A DNA stretch of 64,000 bases from Deltaproteobacteria bacterium (GTDB lineage: Bacteria > Myxococcota_A > UBA9160 > JAFDDA01): NCBI GenBank assembly GCA_019311105.1, contig JAFDDA010000018.1:1-64000 (forward strand), written 5' to 3'. A program made the translations under genes and the position numbers. The notes below the pieces were generated by a model. The model was not told the origin of the DNA. It worked only from the letters and a program-made list of their open reading frames with translations, and ran no database searches. Of this stretch, positions 25,951 through 34,044 are shown piece after piece (the first letter of the stretch is position 1; every line of letters begins with the position of its first letter).

Positions 25951-28006
25951 CTAGGCCCCGTCCTCGTCGGAGCCGATCTGGATGTCGAGCTCCTTGCGTT
26001 GCTGCTCGGCGCGTTCGGCGGCTGCGGCCCGCTCTCGCTGGATCTCGATCTTGAGTTCCTTGCGCGCTTCTTCCGCGGCCTCGCGCTCGCTCGCAATCCG
26101 ACCGCGGCGAAGCTCGAGCAGCTTCCGCTCGAGCAGGCGGTTGCGTTGGGTCACGAGCTCGCGTGGCACAGCCGGATCGATCTCCCCGGGAGCATGCTGG
26201 AGTGTGATGTGTTCTGTGGCCGTGCGGCCATCCTCGGCGATCACCAGGACCTCGATCTCGTTGATTCCGATCGCCAGCGGGACGAGCGCGGTCCAGGAGC
26301 CGTCGGCATTGAGCTGGACGTGGTCGGCTTCCGTGTTGTTCGTGAGATTCTGGACGCGCAGGGTCTCGACGTCCGTGAAGCGGACCACCTCCACGACCTG
26401 GACCAACTCGCCGGGGTTTCGCACCGGCGTGAACTGGCCGTCCGTGCGGCCCGCCATCTCCACGGTGGCCATCGGGCCTTCGAGCGCATCCGGCCCGAGG
26501 GCAAAGGAGTGGATCGTGATCTCGCCCCGCCGCGCGCGGTCGGCCGCGCGGAGGACGGCTTCGACGTTTCCGCGGGACCCGCCGGAGTAGGGCAGGGTGG
26601 GCTGCCCGTCGGTGAAGAAGAGCACGACCTTCTCGGAGTCGGCGTCGCTCTGGGAAAGGCTCCCGCGGAGGCCGAGCAGCTCGATGGTGGCCCGGTCGAC
26701 GCCCGCGGCCATGTGGGTCCCGCCGCTCGGCCCGCGCCGGAAGATGCGGTTGAGTGCGTCCTCGATCCGGCCATAGTCGGCCGTGAGGGGCTCCTCGGTG
26801 ACGGCTGCGTCGGGGGCCCTGCGCATGAACCCCTCGTCCGGGGGCACGCCTGCGAAAGAGACCACGCCGACTCGGGTCGTGCGGGGGTCGAGCCCGTGAA
26901 GCAGATGGCGGGCCGCGAGGATTGTCGGCACCCGTCGGGACGACGGTCGAGCCCGACGTGTCGAGCACGAACACGACGTCGAAGCGCTGCACGTCGCCGA
27001 CGTCGACCATGGCGTGCCCCGCGAGGAAGCCGCCGCCGCGGTTCCCCACCACGGCGTCCGGGCCTGGGTACTCGATGGTCACCCGGAGCTCCGCCGGGCC
27101 CACGTCCTCGGGGCGCCCGACCCGTGGGGGCCCGGTCGCCTTGGGAGGGTGCCGTAGGGGCGGCGGTTCGGTGCGCGCGACCTTCGGTGCGTTCGGCAGC
27201 GGGTCGTCATCGCGCTTCTTGGCCTGCTGGGCCTTCTGCCCGAAGGGATTGCCGCGCGGTGGGTCGAGATCCCAGGCGTAGGCCTGGTAGAACGAAAACG
27301 GTTGGCCGAGCCCTTCGGCGAGCGGTGTCTCGAGCGCTTCGAGTACACCCGAGATCGGTGCGACGCCGACCCGGTACGTCCCGGCCACGGGCCACGCACC
27401 TTCGAGGATGCCGTGGAGCTGGCCCGTCTCGGCCGAAACGACGGGGGCTCCGCCCCAGCCGCGCAGGTCGCCGGGCACGTCGAGCTCGACCTCGATGCGC
27501 TCGGCACCGACCTCGACCACGGTCCCGAAAAGGTCGTCTTCGTCCTGAGCGATGGCGTTGGGGATGCCGAGCAGTCGGACGCGTGTGCCCGAGCGCAGCC
27601 GCCCGGGGTCCGGTTCGAGCACCGTCACGCCCGAGGGCGCGAGGTCGAGGGCGAACACGATGTAGTCGCTGCGCAGGGTGCCGCCCTTCATGCGAAAGGG
27701 CTTGCCGGGTTTCACGAGGTAGCGGCTCGAGATCGCGACCTGGCTCTTCGAGGCCGGCCGTTCGAAGCGCACCTCACCGGCGCGCCCGAGCTTCGCGAGG
27801 TCGAAGGAGTGGGCCGCGCCGACGGCCACCACGCCGACCTCGTCGCCCGGCGCCGGGATGAAGAAGACCGTGCTGTGGCTCTCGACCTTGCCGTCGAGCA
27901 CGTAGGTTGGCCGCGCGACCGAGGGCAGCGGGCTCGCTGCCGCGGGGCCAACCGCCGCGATCCACAGGCCGAGGGAGAGCGCGGAGGGCAGGAGCCGGCG
28001 CAACAT
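25951..28006 (-). pseudogene. Trypsin-like pseudoprotease-VWA protein, frameshifted
   Basis: Two reading frames make one gene. From ATG 28006 comes a signal peptide (MLRRLLPSALSLGLWIAAVGPAAA). A trypsin-fold-like domain follows, with GAAHSFD, DYIVFALD and GWGGAPVVSAETGQLHGIL; the expected catalytic Ser is Gly. After a Pro-rich linker, a VWA domain begins VVFVLDTSGST. The frame then breaks near 26932, and the second frame continues with ILAARHLLHGLDPRTTRVGVVSF, GGTHMAAGVD, FFTDGQPTLPY and a charged C-terminal coiled coil. Compared with the paralogue at 29176, about 20-25 residues after DTSGST are also missing, so a small deletion is likely. Confidence 0.72.
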
Positions 28007-28066
28007 GCCGGCCAATCTAGGTGAGGGCCCCAGGGCTGTCATCTCGTGTGCGGGGGCTGCCTCGCA

Positions 28067-28196
28067 TGGGCTGAGCTTGATCCCGGTGTCGAGTTCCTGT
28101 GGGCTGAGCTTGACCCCGGTGTCGAGTTCCTGTGGGCTGAGCTTGACCCCGGTGTCGAGTTCCTGTGGGCTGAGCTTGACCCCGGTGTCGAGTTCC
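28067..28196. repeat. Four tandem 33-bp units, each with a 24-bp imperfect palindrome
   Basis: Units at 28067-28099, 28100-28132, 28133-28165 and 28166-28196 (last one short) are nearly identical. Each contains GAGCTTGACCCC|GGTGTCGAGTTC, whose two halves pair at 9 of 12 positions; the first copy has GATCCC in place of GACCCC. The array lies between the divergent broken VWA gene and the exonuclease gene. It could be a multi-site operator or a REP-like hairpin array. It is not a CRISPR, because there are no spacers. Confidence 0.9.
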
Positions 28197-28290
28197 ATAG
28201 GATCGTCATCGCCCCTTCGTCCGTTCCTCCAGGAAGACCCCGCTCCTGGATTCGATACACGTCCCGCCGGAGCCCGATGCTCCGGGTACC

Positions 28291-29154
28291 TTGGATGCCG
28301 CTGCGACCCATGTGGATCGCACGCTCGATGGCTTGCGCCTGCGCGAGCAGCCGATTGCGGTGGCCGAGGTCGCCCAGGCCCTGCTGGCGAGCCCCGCGCC
28401 GCCGCCGGCGGCGGTCGCTCGCCAGGTGGTCGCCGCGGCGCTGAACCGCTCGCCCGACAGCCTGCCCGAGTGGCTCGTCCCCGAGGAGCTCACGCCCGCC
28501 GCCGACGCACCGCTCGGTGCGCAGACCCCGCTCGACCGCGCGGAGTTCCACGTGGTCGACCTCGAGACGACGGGGTTGTCGCACACGTGTGAGATCCTCG
28601 AGATCGGCGCCGTGCATGTGGCGGCGGGTCGACGTGTCTCGCACTTCTTCAGCTTGATCCGGCCGAGCGGCCGCATCCCCGCGAAGATCACCACGCTCAC
28701 GGGGATCGACGACCGGATGGTCCGCGACGCGCCGCGTGCGAGCGAGTGCCTGGCCCGGTTTCGCGCCTGGCTCGACCGCTCGCCCGACGCGCCCTTCGTG
28801 GCCCACAACGCGCCATTCGATTCGGGATTCGTGGGGCGGGCCTTTGCGCAGCACGGCCTGCGCCCGCTCTCGACGCCGATCCTGTGCACGCGCAAGCTGG
28901 GTCGGCGGGCGGTCCCGACGCTGACGCGCTTCAACCTCGACCTGCTCTGTCGGCACTTTGGGATCGACAACGGGGCCCGCCACCGTGCCGCGGGCGACGC
29001 TGCGGCCACCGCCGAGCTGTTGTTGGAGATGCTGGCGTGCGTGCGAACGGACGCCGGGGTGGAGACGCTGGGCGACCTGTATGCGCTGCTCGAGCGGCGG
29101 CCGCCGCCGCGGCCACGCAGTGCGGCTTCGCGGCGGGTGCGCGTCCGCTTCTAG
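28291..29154 (+). CDS. DnaQ-type 3'-5' exonuclease
   Basis: A DEDDh-family exonuclease of about 287 residues. Exo I is FHVVDLETTGLSHTCEILEIGAV, Exo II is FVAHNAPFDSGFVGRAF and Exo III is ARHRAAGDAAATAELL with the catalytic His. The N-terminal 85 residues form a helical extension without a recognised family. The start is uncertain: TTG 28291 or GTG 28312, neither with a clear Shine-Dalgarno. The domain resembles polymerase III epsilon/PolC-type proofreading subunits but is not fused to a UvrC or polymerase domain. It converges on the next VWA gene with a 21-bp gap. Confidence 0.88.
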   Translation: MDAAATHVDRTLDGLRLREQPIAVAEVAQALLASPAPPPAAVARQVVAAALNRSPDSLPEWLVPEELTPAADAPLGAQTPLDRAEFHVVDLETTGLSHTCEILEIGAVHVAAGRRVSHFFSLIRPSGRIPAKITTLTGIDDRMVRDAPRASECLARFRAWLDRSPDAPFVAHNAPFDSGFVGRAFAQHGLRPLSTPILCTRKLGRRAVPTLTRFNLDLLCRHFGIDNGARHRAAGDAAATAELLLEMLACVRTDAGVETLGDLYALLERRPPPRPRSAASRRVRVRF

Positions 29155-29175
29155 GCGACGGGTAGACTTCCTCTT

Positions 29176-30549
29176 CTAGGGCTGGGGAGGGGGCGCTGCA
29201 ACGTCGGGGAGTGTCGCGCCGGCGGAGACGTCGAGCTCCTTCAGCTGACGCGCCGCACGTTCTTCGGCCTCGTGCCGGTCGCGGAGGAAGACCTCCACCA
29301 GCCGTTGCTGCTCGAGCCCGGTGCTGATCTCGAGCTGCTTCTCGCCGGTCAGCAATCGCAGCCGGCGCGCGGCCAGGTCGTCGGGGACGAAGGGCTGGGC
29401 CGACCCGGGCGCGTAGTGCACGAAACGCTCGGCCTCGGCCGTCACGTTGCCCACCTGGGCCCGGACGAAGATCCGGTTCTTGCCGGGCTTCAGCGGGACC
29501 AGGGCATCGAAGGTGCCGTCCTCCCCGAGATGGATCTTCCGCGCCCCCTCACCGAGGGTGACGTTGCGGATCTCGAGGGCGTCGAAGCGGGCGAAACGGA
29601 TCGATTTCACCGCCGCCGTCAGGTCGCGTGGGTTCTTGACCGGGGTGAACACACCTCCGGTGCGTCGCGCCATCTCGACCGCCGCAACCGGTCGGCCCAG
29701 CGCTTCGGGCCCGACCGCGAAGGAGAAGACCCGGACGCCGTAGGCCGCCGCGCGTTCGGCGGCGGTGATGACGGCGAGTTCGTTGGATTCGCTCTTGGTG
29801 TAGGGCAGGGTGGGCGTTCCATCCGTGAAGAAGACCACGACTTTCTGGGTCGCCCCGTCGTCCCGGGGACGCGAGCGGCCCCGGCCGATCAGTTCATTTA
29901 CCGCCTGGTCGAGGCCGGCAGCCATGTGGGTCCGGCCCGCCGCGCCCCGCCGATCGATGCGCTGCAGCCCGGCTTCGAGGGCGTCGAGGTGGCGCGTCAA
30001 CGTGACCTCGGTGCGCGCCGCCGCGAGTGTGCCGGGGGCGACGCCTTCGCCCTCGCCCGAGAAGCTCACGATCCCGAGGCGCGTGTTGCGCGGGTCGACG
30101 TTCTCGAGCAGCAGGCGGGCCGAGGCGAGCTCGGCGTCGAGGACGGTCTCGCTGGCTCGCGGGTCGGGCGGGTCACCCCGGACGCGTCGAACCACCTTGT
30201 CGATCTTGCCGCCCGAGAGGCGGGAGGTGGATCGCGACGTGTCGATGACCACCACCGCGTCGACGCTCCCGGGGACGCCGAAGGGCGCATCGAGCTGCCC
30301 GGCGAGGTAGGCATCGGAGCTGTCGCTGAAGATGGTGCCGTTCTCGGGGAAGGCGAGTTCCAGATCCACCCGCTCGGGAGGGCCGGGGACCCGCGGGGCG
30401 AGGGCGTGCTGGGCCGCCTCGGCCGGCTCCATCTCGACGTAGGCCCGGCCGTCCTGGTAGCCGATCGAGCGGGACGAACCGCAGCTTGCGAGCAGCGTGA
30501 CGAGCACCAGGGCGAGGGCCAGCTGAAGAGGGCGGCTCGGGGATTCCAT
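29176..30549 (-). CDS. VWA-domain lipoprotein
   Basis: A 457-residue lipoprotein from ATG 30549 (signal ending LVTLLASCGSS, Cys about 23). The VWA domain (about 90-330) has a full metal-ion site: DTSRSTS, the Thr in GRTHMAAGLD and the Asp in VVFFTDGTPTLPY. A beta-rich segment (KNRIFVRAQVGNVTAEAERFVHY) and a charged C-terminal helix ending RQLKELDVSAG follow. The frame extending to 31569 in the track is an artefact. It is a close paralogue of the VWA half of the broken gene at 25951, with exonuclease between them. Likely a surface or periplasmic protein-binding module; partner unknown. Confidence 0.85.
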   Translation of the reverse strand: MESPSRPLQLALALVLVTLLASCGSSRSIGYQDGRAYVEMEPAEAAQHALAPRVPGPPERVDLELAFPENGTIFSDSSDAYLAGQLDAPFGVPGSVDAVVVIDTSRSTSRLSGGKIDKVVRRVRGDPPDPRASETVLDAELASARLLLENVDPRNTRLGIVSFSGEGEGVAPGTLAAARTEVTLTRHLDALEAGLQRIDRRGAAGRTHMAAGLDQAVNELIGRGRSRPRDDGATQKVVVFFTDGTPTLPYTKSESNELAVITAAERAAAYGVRVFSFAVGPEALGRPVAAVEMARRTGGVFTPVKNPRDLTAAVKSIRFARFDALEIRNVTLGEGARKIHLGEDGTFDALVPLKPGKNRIFVRAQVGNVTAEAERFVHYAPGSAQPFVPDDLAARRLRLLTGEKQLEISTGLEQQRLVEVFLRDRHEAEERAARQLKELDVSAGATLPDVAAPPPQP

Positions 30550-30670
30550 GGGGCGGAAGCTAGCAATCGAAGGCCGCTCAAGTCTCGTGCGGACGGGCTG
30601 AGGGGCAGGCGGGGCCCAGACGCGGCAGGCTGCCCGTCGGACGTAAACCGCCTGGCCCCCAGGCGCGTCC

Positions 30671-30693
30671 AACCCCTCGGAAACCGAGAGGTT
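30671..30693. promoter_or_regulatory. Inverted repeat upstream of ECF sigma gene
   Basis: Arms AACCCCTCGG and CCGAGAGGTT (9 of 10 pairs) flank AAA, 45 bases before the sigma start. A second perfect hairpin, CGCCTGG-CCC-CCAGGCG, lies just upstream at 30649-30665. They may be leader RNA structures or protein-binding sites between the divergent VWA and sigma genes. No T-tract follows, so they are not terminators. Confidence 0.5.
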
Positions 30694-30738
30694 GGCGCCC
30701 TGCGAGGCGGCTGGGAGATCCGGAGGTTGGAAGCGCCA

Positions 30739-31305
30739 ATGAGCGGCCGGGTGGAAGAGCTGGGCGCCCTCGAAGCCATGGCGAGGCCAGAGCTCGAAGG
30801 GGCCTTCGAAGCCTTCGTGGTCTCGCACCGCGAGCGTGCCCGGCGCCTCGCCTGGCGCCTGGTCGGAGGGGACCTCGGCGCTGCGGAGGACGTGGCCCAG
30901 GATGCGTTCCTGCGCGCCTACCGATCGCTCGGCCGATTCCGGCAGGAGGCAACCCTCTCGACCTGGTTCTACCGGATCCTGGTCCGGCAGGCGGCGAACC
31001 ACCGCCGCTGGCGGCAGCTGCGCGAACGGATGGGCGGCTGGGGCGACCCGGAGGCCGCCGACCCGAGGGTTGCGCCGCCGGGCGACCCGGCGCTGCGGCT
31101 CCGGATCTCGAGTGCCATGGAGGAGCTCACCGGGAGGCAGCGTGAGGTGTTCGTGCTGATCCACCTGGAAGGCTTCACCGTGCGAGAAACCGCGGCCCTG
31201 CTCGGGCGGCCGGAGGGAACGGTGAAGAGTCACCTGCATCGGGCGCTCGCGCGCTTGCGCCAGGAGCTGGCCGATCTGCGCGACCTGGAAGGAGCGAACT
31301 CGTGA
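30739..31305 (+). CDS. ECF-type RNA polymerase sigma factor (metal/stress operon)
   Basis: A 188-residue two-domain sigma factor. Sigma-2 (about 20-95) has LGAAEDVAQDAFLRAYRSLGRFRQEATLSTWFYRILV, and sigma-4 (about 130-180) has LTGRQREVFVLIHLEGFTVRETAALLGRPEGTVKSHLHRAL. ATG 30739 has GGAGG 12 bases upstream; the track's longer frame is not real. The stop overlaps GTG as GTGA at 31302-31305, inside the 35-bp repeat array leading to the putative anti-sigma gene. Two further genes follow in the same operon, in an arrangement resembling cnr metal-response systems. Confidence 0.93.
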   Translation: MSGRVEELGALEAMARPELEGAFEAFVVSHRERARRLAWRLVGGDLGAAEDVAQDAFLRAYRSLGRFRQEATLSTWFYRILVRQAANHRRWRQLRERMGGWGDPEAADPRVAPPGDPALRLRISSAMEELTGRQREVFVLIHLEGFTVRETAALLGRPEGTVKSHLHRALARLRQELADLRDLEGANS

Positions 31306-31419
31306 ACGATCGAGGCGACCTGGAAGGAGAGAACTCGTGAACGATCGAGGCGACCTGGAAGGAGAGAACTCGTGAACGATCGAGGCGACCTGGAAGGAGA
31401 GAACTCGTGAACGATCGAG
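31280..31419 (+). repeat. Four tandem 35-bp repeats forming GTGA-linked mini-ORFs
   Basis: Units at 31280-31314, 31315-31349, 31350-31384 and 31385-31419 differ at only one base. Each contains AAGGAG, then ACTCGTGAACGATCGA, i.e. a Shine-Dalgarno, a GTG start and an overlapping TGA. The first TGA ends the sigma gene. The GTGs at 31302, 31337 and 31372 each open a 12-codon ORF (MNDRGDLEGENS) that ends at the next GTGA. The last GTG (31407) opens the real downstream gene. The result is three coupled mini-ORFs between sigma and anti-sigma genes. Confidence 0.95.
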
Positions 31420-31763
31420 AACACGACGGACGCGAGCCCTGGCTCGAAGAACTCGATCGACATTGGCGGCCCGAAGCCCTCGATGACGTCGGTCGCGCCC
31501 GCTTCGACGCCCGGCTTCGCGAGCGGATGGACGCGACGGCACGGCCCTCGCTGGTGCGTCGCCTCGCACCGGTGGCGATCGCGCTGGCCCTCATGGCCCT
31601 CGCGGGTCTAGCCCTCCGGTCGCCCGAGGTTCCGCCCGCCGACGAGACGCAGCTCGCAGCTTGGGAGTGGGAGTTGCTGCTCAGCGATGAATTGAATGAC
31701 GAGGATTCGAGCACCCTGCCCGAGGAGTACTCGGCCATCGCGAGTGCCTTCCTGATCCGCTGA
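31407..31763 (+). CDS. Putative single-helix anti-sigma factor
   Basis: A 118-residue protein starting MNDREHDGREPWLEELDRHW. It has a cytoplasmic N-terminal segment of about 55 residues, one transmembrane helix (LAPVAIALALMALAGLALR) and a short acidic periplasmic tail. No zinc-binding HxxxCxxC motif is present. Size, topology and position directly after an ECF sigma gene resemble CnrY-type anti-sigma factors, but no sequence family was recognised. Its GTG start lies in the fourth 35-bp repeat, so its translation probably depends on the upstream mini-ORFs. Confidence 0.65.
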   Translation: MNDREHDGREPWLEELDRHWRPEALDDVGRARFDARLRERMDATARPSLVRRLAPVAIALALMALAGLALRSPEVPPADETQLAAWEWELLLSDELNDEDSSTLPEEYSAIASAFLIR

Positions 31764-31787
31764 ATGCGCCCAAAGAGAGGACCCGAC

Positions 31788-32420
31788 ATGAGACGAAGCT
31801 CACTGACCCTTGCGACCTTGGCATGGCTCGCGATCACTGGAATCGCGGAGGCCCGCCCACCGCATGGCCCGATGGGCGCCGGCCCGCCGCCGGGCGCCAT
31901 GCTCGACTTCCACGCCGACGAGCTCGGTCTGGACGAAGACACGCGTGAGACGATCCGAGAGATCGTCGAGGAGTCCCACACCGAAGGCCGCGCCCTGCAC
32001 GGTGAGGTCCGAGAGGCGCGCGAGGCACTCCATCGGGAGCTGAAGGCGGAGCCGGTGGACCACGATGCCGTAATGGCCTTGGTCGAGCGCGCCGGCGCCC
32101 TCGAGACCGAGATGGAGAAGCATCGCATCGAGACGATGCTCGAGATCCGCGACCAGCTTTCGCCCGAGCAGCGCACCGCGTTGGTGGAGCTCCGCGGTCG
32201 GATGCGAGACCTCCACGTGAAGCCGATCCTGGACGCCTGCGAGGCGGACGCGGAGGCGTTGTGCGAGGCCGGCAATCCGCGAGCGATCCACTGCCTGATG
32301 CGCCAACGGGGGGAGGTCTCCGAACAATGCGCGGCGGCTCTGGACGGGTTGCCTCGTCGCTTCGGTCGGGGTCACGAAGGCGAGGGGCACGGCCCGCCGC
32401 GTTTCGGGCCCGGCCGGTGA
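31788..32420 (+). CDS. Spy/CnrX-like periplasmic protein with Cys-rich tail
   Basis: A 210-residue exported protein with a signal peptide (LTLATLAWLAITGIAEA). A helical LTXXQ/metal-resist type domain spans about residues 35-145 (FHADELGLDEDTRETIREIVEES, later LSPEQRTALVELRGRM). The C-terminus carries one four-Cys repeat: LDACEADAEALCEAGNPR, then HCLMRQRGEVSEQCAAAL. That repeat is like the Cys-rich GLG1/FGFR-type repeats in the next gene. ATG 31788 is chosen over 31764 because AGAGAGG precedes it. It is the likely periplasmic sensor or chaperone of the sigma operon. Its stop overlaps the next GTG. Confidence 0.75.
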   Translation: MRRSSLTLATLAWLAITGIAEARPPHGPMGAGPPPGAMLDFHADELGLDEDTRETIREIVEESHTEGRALHGEVREAREALHRELKAEPVDHDAVMALVERAGALETEMEKHRIETMLEIRDQLSPEQRTALVELRGRMRDLHVKPILDACEADAEALCEAGNPRAIHCLMRQRGEVSEQCAAALDGLPRRFGRGHEGEGHGPPRFGPGR

Positions 32421-32878
32421 CCCGAGGTTTCGCGTTCGGAAGAGCACGGGCCGTGGGCTGGCTCGCGGTTCTTGCGTGGTGGGCGGTGCCTTGCGTCGCC
32501 GCGGCGGAGGGCGTCGCTGCGGGTTCGATCGCGAAGGCCTGCCAACTCGACGTCCAGCTCTTCTGCTCCGATCTCGACCGAGAAAGCCCGAAGCGCGAGT
32601 TCGTGGCCTGCCTCGTCGAGGAGCGGGAGGTGCTGACGGAGGCCTGTCGAATCGCCATCGACCCGGACTCCGGGCCTCCGCTTCATCGCCCCGGCCGCGG
32701 AGCCGTAGCCGACGCTTGCGACGAAGACTTCCGCCGCCTGTGCGGCGACGAGAACGATCGCATGGGGTTCGCTCGCTGCGTCCACAGTCGCCGCGGACAG
32801 TTCTCGGACGCATGCCGCGACGCACTGGACGCTCATCAGCCCGGCGCGGGCGGAAAGCGGTCGCGGCGGCTGCCCTGA
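32417..32878 (+). CDS. Secreted Cys-rich repeat protein
   Basis: A 153-residue protein from GTG 32417, which overlaps the previous stop as GTGA. A signal peptide (VGWLAVLAWWAVPCVAAA) precedes two Cys-rich repeats: CQLDVQLFCSDLDRES, later ACLVEEREVLTEACRIAI; and ACDEDFRRLCGDENDRM, later CVHSRRGQFSDACRDAL. The spacing fits the GLG1-type Cys-rich repeat family (PF00839). Eight ordered cysteines suggest disulfides or metal binding in the periplasm. It ends the ECF operon. Confidence 0.75.
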   Translation: MTRGFAFGRARAVGWLAVLAWWAVPCVAAAEGVAAGSIAKACQLDVQLFCSDLDRESPKREFVACLVEEREVLTEACRIAIDPDSGPPLHRPGRGAVADACDEDFRRLCGDENDRMGFARCVHSRRGQFSDACRDALDAHQPGAGGKRSRRLP

Positions 32879-32888
32879 AGCGATCTTC

Positions 32889-33899
32889 CTAGCTGCGGCT
32901 CACGCTCGCGTAGAGGCGGGTGAGGGCGAGGCCCTGCGAATGGTGGGCGAGATGCAGGCGGTAGCCAGGGAAGTCGTCCTTCAGGTACGTCGGGATCTCC
33001 CAGAGGTCGCTGGGCGAGATCGAGAGGTCGACCGATAGGCGAGGGCGGTGCTCGCTCAAGGTGGCCGAGGCACCGTCGAGGATCGCCATGGCGTCGCACC
33101 CAGAGACCTCGAGGCGATCGAGCCGGCCGGAGGTCGTGTCCCATACGAACTCGTCCACGGTCACGCCGGGGACCGGGTCGCTGCCGTCGTCGCCGGGTTC
33201 GTGGCAGCGAGCGCCGCATGCCAGGGCATGGATCGAGAGGCGGGCGCCGAGGTGGCTCGTCGCGGCGACATCCCGGAGCGCCTCGAGGCGCATCGGGTCC
33301 GGCTCGAGGATGTGGACGCAGCCCTCGGGTCCGACTGCCTCGGCGAGCGCCAGACATTCGTCCTCCTCGGCACCGGTCACGAGAGCCCAGTCGCCATCGG
33401 TCCCGGGCACGGCCGGGTGGCCGAGGTCGGGGGGTGCGGGCGGAAGGTCGCCCGGGTCGAGCTGCTGGCGGTAGCGGAGGAGCCCGTCGAAGACCTCGCG
33501 CGAGCCATCGTCCTCGAAGAGATTTCGCGCACGGCCGATGGCGCCCGCCGCGCCGGCGAGCCGAACGTCGTCGAACCAAGCCGCAGCCCGATCGTCATGG
33601 GCGGCCGTCAGGTCGAGGACCGGGCCCTCGAAGCCGTCCGCGCGCAACTGCACCGTCATGTCCCGTGCATCGCCGCCGGCCGTCACCACGAGGTCGAGGC
33701 CCAGGGCCTCCTCGGGAGGAAGGATCGCAAGGCCGAGGATCTCGCCCGTACGGTCGGCGTCGAGGAATGCGTTCGGCTTCAGCCCGTGTTCGGCGAGCGC
33801 ACGAAACGTCGCCTCGGCCACCTCACCGGTGCCGTAGATGGCGAAGCGTCTCGGTGCGGTCAGGAAGTGGGAGACGGTCTGGTTGCGAAGATTCCGCAT
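32889..33899 (-). CDS. FkbM-like methyltransferase-fold protein
   Basis: A 336-residue protein. The N-terminus (RRFAIYGTGEVAEATFRALAEHGLKPNAFLDAD) is a Rossmann-like segment also seen in sugar-modifying enzymes. The C-terminal half follows the FkbM pattern (VTVDEFVWDT, DAMAILDGASATLSEHRPRLSVDLSISPSDLWEIPTYL). The SAM-binding motif I is degenerate (WALVTGAEEDECLALA), so methyltransferase activity is doubtful. ATG 33899 is preferred, with GAGG six bases upstream; the track start at 33992 has none. It converges on the Cys-rich gene with a 10-bp gap. Confidence 0.6.
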   Translation of the reverse strand: MRNLRNQTVSHFLTAPRRFAIYGTGEVAEATFRALAEHGLKPNAFLDADRTGEILGLAILPPEEALGLDLVVTAGGDARDMTVQLRADGFEGPVLDLTAAHDDRAAAWFDDVRLAGAAGAIGRARNLFEDDGSREVFDGLLRYRQQLDPGDLPPAPPDLGHPAVPGTDGDWALVTGAEEDECLALAEAVGPEGCVHILEPDPMRLEALRDVAATSHLGARLSIHALACGARCHEPGDDGSDPVPGVTVDEFVWDTTSGRLDRLEVSGCDAMAILDGASATLSEHRPRLSVDLSISPSDLWEIPTYLKDDFPGYRLHLAHHSQGLALTRLYASVSRS

Positions 33900-34044
33900 G
33901 GTTCGCCTCGGGTCGGAACTCGACGTCGCTTCATCGGCCGTTGGCGTGGTCGGCTTGAACGGGCGGCTGAGGCGGTGGGTTCGAGTCATCACTCAACACT
34001 GGGAGCCAACCTGCCGTTTGTTAAGGTCGACGCGGGGGAAACAC

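Noticed and set aside
28067-28196. Possible CRISPR array
   Set aside because: The 33-bp units are directly contiguous with no spacers and there are no cas genes.
28005-28444. Plus-strand ORFs reading the 33-bp repeats (AELDPGVEFLW)
   Set aside because: No start signal or domain; the palindromic structure suggests non-coding DNA.
31230-31569. Minus-strand ORFs with repeated SRSPRSFTSSLLPGRLD text
   Set aside because: They are only the reverse reading of the 35-bp repeat array; the plus strand carries the sigma and anti-sigma genes.
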